From Chlorophyllum brunneum (taxonomy: Eukaryota; Basidiomycota; Agaricomycetes; Agaricales; Agaricaceae): a DNA stretch of 64,000 nucleotides. The first letter of the stretch is position 1. Each line of letters opens with the position of its first letter. Below, piece by piece: positions 56,587 through 64,000 of the stretch. Under the pieces are notes generated by a model. It searched no databases and was not told where the DNA came from. It saw nothing but the letters and a program-made list of their open reading frames with translations. The stretch covers positions 1,674,001 to 1,738,000 of the forward strand of contig OY756148.1 of the NCBI GenBank assembly GCA_963576785.1, in the 5' to 3' direction. Made by a program: the position numbers and the translations under genes.

Positions 56587-58541
56587 ATGGATACGTACGA
56601 TACGTACCAGACCCCGTTGTCTAGGTGAGTGTCAGGTCGAGAGAGCGAAGAGACACAGATGACTGATGAGATGATGGCTTCAGCCGCTATGCGAGCCAGG
56701 AGATGGCCCATCTCTTCTCGCCTGCTGTAAGCGCTTCACCTACACATTCCTGATCTGATGATACCACAAAATCCAAAAATACAGATGCGCTTCCGTACCT
56801 GGAGGCAATTATGGCTTAATCTCGCCATCGCAGAAAAAGATCTTGGACTGCCAATCTCGGATGAAGCTATTGAGCAGATGGAGGCCAATCTCGTGCGTCT
56901 ATCTCTCATATTCCAGAGCTTGGATGTTGATTTATTTTGAGTGTAGGATTTAACGCCTGAGCAATTTGAGATTGCGGCTGTTGAGGAGAAGAAGCGTAGG
57001 CATGATGTTATGGCCCATGTTCATACTTTTGGAAAGGTTGCGCCTGCTGCTGCGGGTATTATTCAGTACGTCGGACAGGGACCAATCTGTGTACCTTACT
57101 AACCCACAAAGACAGTCTTGGCGCCACGTCGTGCTACGTAACCGAGTACGTTCATTCTTTGAACCTCCATCACTCACTCACTCTCACACACCTTCTCTTC
57201 CACTAGCAATGCCGACCTCATCTTCCTCCGCACAGGCCTCACCTTCCTCATCCGTTCTCTTGGCATTCTCATCTCCCGTCTATCAGTTTTCGCAGCTCAA
57301 TATCGCGCTCTTCCTGCCCTCGGCTTCACTCACTTCCAACCCGCCCAATTGACCACGGTTGGTAAACGCGCTACACTGTGGATTCAAGAATTGTTGTGGG
57401 ATTTAAGGAATATTAAGAGAGTTAGGGATGACCTTGGGTTTCGTGGTGTGAAAGGTACTACGGGCACTCAGGCGAGTTTCTTGGCGTTATTCGATGGTAA
57501 CCATGAAAAGGTGGGTGGGTATATATGCTGGAGTTTGTGGGTCTGGTGTTCATGGGATACTAGGTGGAAGAGCTTGATCAACTCGTCACCAAGCTCTCTG
57601 GCTTTGAATACGCTTATCCTGTCACTTCGCAAACATACTCGCGCAAGATTGATGTCGATGTTTTGGCCCCCCTCGCTTCCTTGGGTGCTACCGCTCACAA
57701 AATCGCGACTGATCTGAGGCTGCTTGCTAACCTGAAGGTTTGCTCCGGGTACCCGCCGAACGTGACGCACGTCTTGACATTTTACTCAGGAAATCGAGGA
57801 ACCTTTTGAGTCCACCCAGATTGGAAGCTCTGCTATGGCGTACAAACGTAACCCTATGCGCTCGGAACGTGTTTGCAGTCTTTCGCGTCACCTCATGGTG
57901 CTTCATCAAAATGCACTCATGACCTCCAGTGTACAATGGTTCGAACGTACGCTCGATGACAGGTGATTGGTTTCCGCTCTCATACATTAAAAGTTACAGT
58001 ACTTACGTTGGGCTTTTATAGTGCAAACCGTAGGATTACCCTCCCAGAGGCTTTCCTCACCGCCGACATTGTTTTATCGACTCTCCAAAACGTCTCTGAA
58101 GGCCTTGTCGTTTATCCTAAAGTCATCGCTCGTCGTATTTCTCAAGAATTGCCCTTCATGGCTACCGAGAACGTTATTATGGCCATTGTCAAAAAGGGTG
58201 GCGATAGACAAGAAGCTCATGAAAAGATTCGCGTACGTATGAATTCGTTCCTATGACTAGACTCTATTCAAATATAATTCTTATAGGTCCTCTCGCACGA
58301 AGCCGGGCATCAAGTCAAGCATCTTGGGCTCGAAAACGATCTCATTGAACGTATCAAAGCGGACGCCTATTTCGACCCGATCAAAGATCAACTTGAAGAG
58401 CTGTTGGACCCTCAAAGTTTTATTGGACGCGCACCGGAGCAGGTGGATACGTTTTTGAAGGAGTGGGTTCAGCCTGCGCTGGCTGATGAAGAAGTTAGAG
58501 TGGCGATTGCGGGGAGTCAAAATATCGAGTTACATGTTTGA
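56587..58541 (+). CDS. ADE13: Adenylosuccinate lyase
   Basis: A complete gene with about ten exons starts [19 protein letters not shown]. Landmarks of the fumarase/aspartase superfamily follow in order: [69 protein letters not shown], and the mobile signature loop with the catalytic serine in [15 protein letters not shown] (about 57824-57867). The C-terminal domain ends SQNIELHV. The enzyme makes AICAR and AMP by removing fumarate from SAICAR and adenylosuccinate, so it acts twice in purine synthesis. Short introns fall at conserved places such as between H and LGATS. Nothing unusual was noted. It is a housekeeping gene and a good anchor for comparing gene order with related fungi. Confidence 0.93.
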
Positions 58542-59798
58542 TATGAGGCGAAAAATGGGGTATGTATAAAAGAAGAAATTTATCCAGGAATTTTTATCTA
58601 TATGATATTATGCTTATTGCGTTGCGTCGAGTGATTAGAGTGATGTGACTTTGCACTGTCCCGAAGCGGGTCGCCTTTCTTTTGCTTTTAGCGACCCACC
58701 GAACGTTGCGAGCTCGGTGGCCTCACTTACAACTTTTCAAAGCCTTTGTTGCTCACGTCTGTGCAACTTAAATGTAAGCGTTTTTCCTATCGCCGACAAA
58801 CCGAAACGAAATTGATGTGGTTAAATAGGCCGTACAGTCTCGCGTACAAGGAGCCGAACGTCGTCCTCCCCTCTGGACGCTTGGAGCTGGGACGCGCTCA
58901 CCAGCCTCTCGGACCTCCCCACACTCGAACCCCCACGGGCGGGAACAGGAACGTAAAGGATTTCTTGTTTCTTCGTTCATGCGCGCTGAGTCGGACACCC
59001 TTGACCTTTGGTCCTTTCTCAGAGCGGTCGATTGCGGGATGCCGAGGCGTGTGTTTGGCCATTGAGAGAGCCCCGGTAAGGCAAACCTGATAAGGGTGGA
59101 GTGATTTCTACGGCGAACGGAAAATGAATGTCGGCAGCGAAGTTTAGCTACGCCTGAGCGCGAGTCCGAGGAGTGTTTTGCTCAGTGACCAAGAAGTTTA
59201 CGACCATGCCATAAGTTGTTCGTTTAGGCGAATGATCCTCAGAATCTGGAGGTGATCACAAGTTCTTACTCAAAAGTGTGCCAAGTTTAAGTCAAAAAAC
59301 GTTCTATTCTCGGTATAACGACAAAGTAAGCCTAGCGAAAATTACTACTGTTGCTATACTACAAGGTAGGGAATAAATTACCGGACATGCTGTTAGCTTC
59401 AGCTCCATCCACAAAGGACGAAGCTTACTAGGCCCCCAGCCCACGACGAGGGCGCATGATAGATCAAGGGTGATCCAACTGGGGGAAATAGTTCCGTCCG
59501 AGAGCTCTCGAGTCCAACAACGGCACAGGATCTCAATTTGATCTCTCAACCTGCGCCCCCACTCGATACAGGTGGTAACGCTGAGGGGAGGGTGCGCTGC
59601 AGGTTGCAGAGACCAAATTGAGTCTGTGGGTGCCGACCGCTCGGATGCGGAACCCTAGTATGTAAGAAAGTTAGTGATGTGAAAGAGAGATGAGATAGAA
59701 GAGGACTTACCGGCCGTCTTGAGCGGCCGACGCGCGTACGTTGAGGGTTGAGGTGGTGGATCTAGTGGGGGAAGTGAGTGGTAGAATGGAGGCTCCCC
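58542..59798. other. Intergenic stretch
   Basis: No gene was supported on either strand. The frames present are short and lack domains. Confidence 0.4.
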
Positions 59799-59799
59799 G

Positions 59800-59935
59800 C
59801 TCATTAAAGGGGGGAGGAGCCCGGCTCGACTCCCCTCGCTTATTAGAGGGTACAGCAAGTGTCTTGATGAGTCTTGATGGCCGCCGCTCATTAAAGGGGG
59901 AAGGAGCTGAGCTCCACTTCCCTCACTTATTAGAG
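59800..59935 (+). repeat. Two tandem copies of an imperfect palindrome
   Basis: Copies lie at 59800-59848 and 59887-59935, 87 bp apart from start to start. Each begins CTCATTAAAGGGGG and ends CTTATTAGAG, with a self-complementary centre (GGAGCTGAGCTCC in the second, GGAGCCCGGCTCG in the first). The two arms pair with few mismatches, so each unit can form a hairpin of about 20 bp. A GTCTTGATG word also recurs near each copy. On the minus strand the repeat reads PLISEGS...LLPPLMSG in one frame, but I do not take this as a gene. Confidence 0.75.
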
Positions 59936-59939
59936 GGCA

Positions 59940-62250
59940 TGGCCAGAGGGTCTTGATGTATCTTCGCGCCATCGGATCTTGATGTTCAACGCCCGCCGAG
60001 GGGGGTCCAGGTCCAGTGCCAAAGCCCATAGGTCCACGATCAAGAGAGAGTAGAGAGAGAATATTTATGGAAGCGAGAGGTGGAGGAATGGGATTAAAAC
60101 CCAAGAGGCGATGGTTTTCTCTGGAGCATACACCAGCCTTAAAATACTTCTCAAGTCGCCCCATCTCGTGACATTTCCGACTCAGGAATATTCACCTTTC
60201 GACCATCACCTTGCCTTTTGAGAACTAACCCTCTGCCACCATCGTCAACGTTTTCTGCGAAGCGAAAAAGTCGCTCCACGAATGTATTGGAAATAAAACT
60301 CAGTCAGTCAAGGTGATCTGCACTTTCCAGTCGCAGACTAGCGCTTCCCTGGCAGCCGAAGATATGCAATCAAGAAGGCCCTGAATTGCTTTGCGGTCTT
60401 TGATGGGCCCGGTAGGCGCGTGTCCCCTGCCCAATCCGGCTGTCTTCTCGTGCATCCCTTCTGTCCTGCGCTCCCTCCTCACAAAATCTTATATCCAACA
60501 TACATAGATCGATAAAAGGCACCTCTACGCAAAATTCTGCGGCCCCACAGAGGCGACGGTTACCATGGACCCACACTCTAATACGGCGCCAAACTTATGT
60601 AAAGATATGTCATTCGGCTAATGCCAGTCCCAGTAGTACGGAATTCCGAGACTTATTTGGTTAGTGCTTCACAAGCGCCTTGCCAACCGATGATATCGTC
60701 TAGCATCAGTCGGCGACAAACATCACACAAACATTTCATTTCGGAACAACAATGAGAGGGATTGGTTTGATTGGTTGATGGGATTGTGACTGGGTGGTTC
60801 TGCAGGCACAGAAATCAGTAGAAGCAGGGAGCAACGTTCCACCGGCTGCTTTTCTGTTTGATAATCTAGACCCCATGAACAGGGATCAAAGTGCTGACCC
60901 TGGTTTTTATTCCACGAAATCACCACACGAGTCGATGCGCATGCCATTTCGGGAACAGAAGAACCGATCCGGCTGTCTTCAAGTCACCGAATGTATAGAG
61001 AGTCAGCTCACCGGGAATAGAATGCATGGCATCTTCAGAGGAAGGGAGCTTTCGCCAGTAGGGTAAGTAACTCGACGAAAATCGGTTCGTTATGCGGGCA
61101 GCTGAGACGGTACTTGTGCTGTCAACTCTGGTGGGCCATCGGTTGTGGAAAACGTGCTTGTCCGCCCACCGTGCCCTGGTAATGCTGCCACCATTTCCAC
61201 GTTCAAAATAGCTCCTGTCAAGGACACGGTTCCCGCCACTTGTTCCCCGGATGGATTTATTAATTAGATCCATGCCACCCACAGCGTGTATTAATCATTG
61301 GTAGTGATTCGTTGGAAAATTAGGGTATCGTAACACTTCCCGCCAAAAGGGTTAAACTAGCGCAGGTGATCGCCCCAGAATATTTTCTATCGCGAACAAT
61401 GGAAGGCGTGTTGTTCATGTTGTTGGTGGGCACGGAGGTCGGAAAAGCTACCGGGTTGCAGATCAGACTGACGACGTCTTCCAGGATTTCATCGGCCGTG
61501 GGGAGCAACGTGTGGGTTGAAACACCAAGGTTTAAAAAGGAAAGGTGTCGGGGCCCACCCCGTCATATACATACTTCGTGATGACATTTCCACAAGAAAA
61601 TTACACAGTTAAATAAAACGTTGGATCTTCCGGGTTCAGTGTGCCGATGAGACCCTCACCGGCGGATTCACCTAGCCATTGTCTGTGCCAAGGAGGGAAT
61701 GGACCCTATTCTGTGACAACACAATCCAGGTCCGACCTCGAGCCGCGCCAGTCGGCCATCCACTTTCGGAAATGTACTAAGCTTCGCCACACATGCAGCG
61801 GTAACGTTGAGGAAAATTTATCGTCCATTTGATCAATGTATTGACCGATAGATCATCAAGTGACCCGGGATATTTACCAGGGAACAGGAAGAATGGAATT
61901 CTATCAGAGCAGTCCCAGTGTCCTGGGACCTTCCAGTTTAAGGACGGCACCGACTTGCGGGCTGTTCGATGTGTTTGAATTATGCTCACTAAGCGTTGGT
62001 GTCAGCAGTTATCAGGAAGGCCTATTGAAAATTGAAAGTGGTACGCTTTTTTGAGTACCTGACAAAAACGTTCGTACAAGCTACATAGGGCTCAATCTCC
62101 CAACAATCACACCATGAGCTCAGGCCCCACTCCGCCTGGATACAACCACCACGCAACTCCACTTGATCGTCCACATCATTGCCGCCAGAAATATAAGAAA
62201 AACTTATCGGTACAGCCGACGTAGATTCGACCAGCTTGCGGCACCTTCCA
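59940..62250. other. Long stretch without a convincing gene
   Basis: Several minus-strand frames between 60900 and 62000 (for example EILEDVVSLICNP near 61460) hint at decayed or highly spliced coding sequence, but no chain of exons could be joined. No repeat or RNA gene was recognised. Confidence 0.35.
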
Positions 62251-62251
62251 A

Positions 62252-63913
62252 TTAGAATACCACATCAACACCCAGAGGGTTCAACCGAGCTACCAAATCG
62301 AGCAAGAACAAGTCTGAGCCTTCCAACAAATCGCGATACGGGGGATAGAGCAACTTCTGTAGAGGGGATCCCATTTTCCGTCGATAGGAGCAAAGGTTGA
62401 TTAACTCGTCGTACAGGGGGTGGTTGAGTGGCTTTCGATCATTTATGGACAAGGCGATCTCCTTCAATGCGGGAAGGAAAGTTCCAGGCTGGTGGTTGTA
62501 TTCGGATTCGTGCGCCATGGTTTTCGCTATGAGCTGGGTATAAAGCAATTTCCAGACGTCCAGCGTGACGCTCTCGATACGATGGAGGAAGTCGCACCGG
62601 GAAAGGAAATCATCTGCGCTAGCAATACGTTTGAAAAGGTCGGGGTCATCAATAGAGAGGAGAGTGATGCGGTCGGAGGCCAGGTTGAGGACATTGAGTA
62701 GTGGGTGAAAGAAGAAGTTCCATGGGTCTTTTTCGGGTGATTCTGAGGCTATGGTGAGGGTGACGTCGATTACAGCACCGACGTCCTCAGGGGGATAATC
62801 AGGTTCAAATGGAGACTGCGCTGAGTCGAAGCTTGTGGCTAGGCCCATGCATTTAACGCGGCAGTCTTGGAGCTGGAGTGCTGGAGTATCAAACAGGCAT
62901 CGATTCGACATGCTGACGAAATTTGACGATAAGGATGATATGATCATGTCCATCTCTGGACCGGGGGAGGATGACGAGCAACGGATGCGGAGAGATCGAA
63001 GGTGAGGGAACGTAAAGCAAGAAAGCATCTGAGCGCATGTTGGAAGTTCATCCTCGAAGAAAAACTCTTCAAGACCCAAAGCGACTTTTTGACGGGATAG
63101 CTTTTCAAATAGGAGGGTTCCACTTTCGGCGTCCTTGCTCATGCCTCGCAAGCCTTCCTTGAGTATCAAAGTCTTGAGGTTGTAGAGCTTCGGTATAACA
63201 TCTACCCACTGGCCAATGGTTGGTATCTGCTGGTGCGATATTCCTTCAACAGTCAGATGGATGAGAGTGTTTGCCATAGGCAAAAGCTGACTGGTGTCGG
63301 GGAAAATACAACAATGGAGGTGAAGGTGTCGAAGGTGAGGTGTGGCAATGCCCGGGATGCCCTCTGGCAGTACTTTGACGCTACTCCAGCTCTGAGTGTT
63401 GGCGTCGATACAAAGAAAATCCAAACGTGGCCATGCATCTGGTTCTGTAGGCCACTCGTAATCATTATCGTCACTCCTGATTCGGACTCGATATTGCAAG
63501 AGTCGCGATCGCAGCTCATTCGCTCTCCTTGCTAAAGCGATCTTTTGATACTGGGTAGGATCAAAGTGAGGGTGCATCATCGTGATAGCATGTGGCTCGC
63601 TCCTCTCCAAGAGCAGTTCCGTCCACTCCTCACGAGGATGCGTGAGATCGATGAATATCTTCCACAACTCGGGGGCCGCAATTACGGTGTTGCGCCATCG
63701 TAAACAGACGTGCGAGGCATTGATAGTATCGCGCAATTGAACCGGCATATGTGTCGCAATTTGTTCATCCCTCCTGCAACAGTAGGGGACATAGCCGCGA
63801 TAAGCGTTCATTTGGAATATCCGGATGAGTAATTCGGGAGCAAGCTGGTTGATGGCTAGTCGCGAATTCTGTTCAGGTAAGGCCCGATACTTGTTGGGGT
63901 CATTGGGGTCCAT
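62252..63913 (-). CDS. F-box protein with leucine-rich C-terminal part
   Basis: A single open frame from ATG 63913 gives 553 aa. The N-terminus contains INQLAPELLIRIFQMNAY, the first helix of an F-box, and INASHVCLRWRNTVIAAPELWK, its second half with the typical VCxxWRxxxxxxPxLW pattern. The rest is a series of leucine-spaced segments (LDFLCIDAN, LRHLHLHCCIF, LYNLKTLILKEGL, LRSLRIRC) that fit degenerate leucine-rich repeats. The protein would bind Skp1 and choose substrates for an SCF ubiquitin ligase. Mushroom genomes hold hundreds of such genes and the target cannot be guessed. The start was chosen at the first ATG of the open frame; an upstream exon is possible. Confidence 0.85.
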   Translation of the reverse strand: MDPNDPNKYRALPEQNSRLAINQLAPELLIRIFQMNAYRGYVPYCCRRDEQIATHMPVQLRDTINASHVCLRWRNTVIAAPELWKIFIDLTHPREEWTELLLERSEPHAITMMHPHFDPTQYQKIALARRANELRSRLLQYRVRIRSDDNDYEWPTEPDAWPRLDFLCIDANTQSWSSVKVLPEGIPGIATPHLRHLHLHCCIFPDTSQLLPMANTLIHLTVEGISHQQIPTIGQWVDVIPKLYNLKTLILKEGLRGMSKDAESGTLLFEKLSRQKVALGLEEFFFEDELPTCAQMLSCFTFPHLRSLRIRCSSSSPGPEMDMIISSLSSNFVSMSNRCLFDTPALQLQDCRVKCMGLATSFDSAQSPFEPDYPPEDVGAVIDVTLTIASESPEKDPWNFFFHPLLNVLNLASDRITLLSIDDPDLFKRIASADDFLSRCDFLHRIESVTLDVWKLLYTQLIAKTMAHESEYNHQPGTFLPALKEIALSINDRKPLNHPLYDELINLCSYRRKMGSPLQKLLYPPYRDLLEGSDLFLLDLVARLNPLGVDVVF

Positions 63914-64000
63914 AATTTCGTGGCTAGGGGGAAGTAAAAATAAGTGCTGGGTGCTCGTGGTTGAAGTGACCCACAAGTCGGCATCTTCCGTGCTACCATC

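Noticed and set aside
59655..60164. 169-codon minus-strand frame with an internal protein repeat (PLISEGS..LLPPLMSG)
   Set aside because: The repeat is explained by the palindromic DNA repeat; the rest has no coding character.

Overview
This window is nuclear DNA from a filamentous basidiomycete, most likely a mushroom-forming agaricomycete. The evidence is the gene structure (many short exons, introns mostly about 50-70 bp with GT..AG ends and CTNAY-type branch points) and the gene content (cerato-platanin, a heme-thiolate peroxidase, PL14-type and GH3 secreted enzymes, KRE6/SKN1, large F-box proteins). No assembly, plasmid, viral or prokaryotic signal was seen. All gene models were built by eye from reading frames and splice sites. 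Where several exons join in frame into a known family the model is strong; 5' ends are often the weak point.

Region 1 (1-15.5 kb) is a same-strand cluster of six related genes and their debris. Each protein ends in a short coiled coil followed by a proline-tyrosine motif (PPxY or LPxY). Five of the six also show a single membrane-spanning segment with a basic stop-transfer stretch. The cluster grew by segmental duplication. The flank of one copy recurs at 1-370, 3531-3845 and just after 6180. Two of the genes carry serial duplicates of a small S/T-rich exon with its intron. A decayed copy lies near 9.9 kb.

Region 2 (15.5-35 kb) holds a chloroperoxidase-like gene, an F-box-like gene, a seven-membrane-segment receptor-like gene, a cerato-platanin, a mitochondrial two-RRM protein, a conserved unknown protein, a UBE2S-type ubiquitin-conjugating enzyme with the C-terminal tail expected for APC/C binding, a PL14-like secreted protein and a 450-residue unknown.

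Region 3 (35-53 kb) is rich in wall and secretion functions: a 16-exon GH3 beta-glucosidase, a small double-psi beta-barrel protein, a SNF2/RING ATPase of the Rad5/Rad16/Uls1 type, a heptad-repeat coiled-coil protein, small secreted or GPI-like candidates, and a KRE6/SKN1 beta-glucan assembly protein built from very small exons (one of 5 nt and one of 11 nt).

Region 4 (53-64 kb) contains an S/T/P-rich unknown protein, adenylosuccinate lyase (purine synthesis), about 3.7 kb with no convincing gene but with a tandem palindromic repeat, and an F-box protein.

Biologically the window mixes housekeeping genes (ADSL, UBE2S, SNF2 ATPase, RRM protein) with genes facing the cell surface (wall synthesis, secreted enzymes, membrane proteins). 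The least explained element is the coiled-coil/PPxY family in region 1. Its architecture suggests surface or endomembrane proteins that recruit WW-domain ubiquitin ligases, but this is inference.
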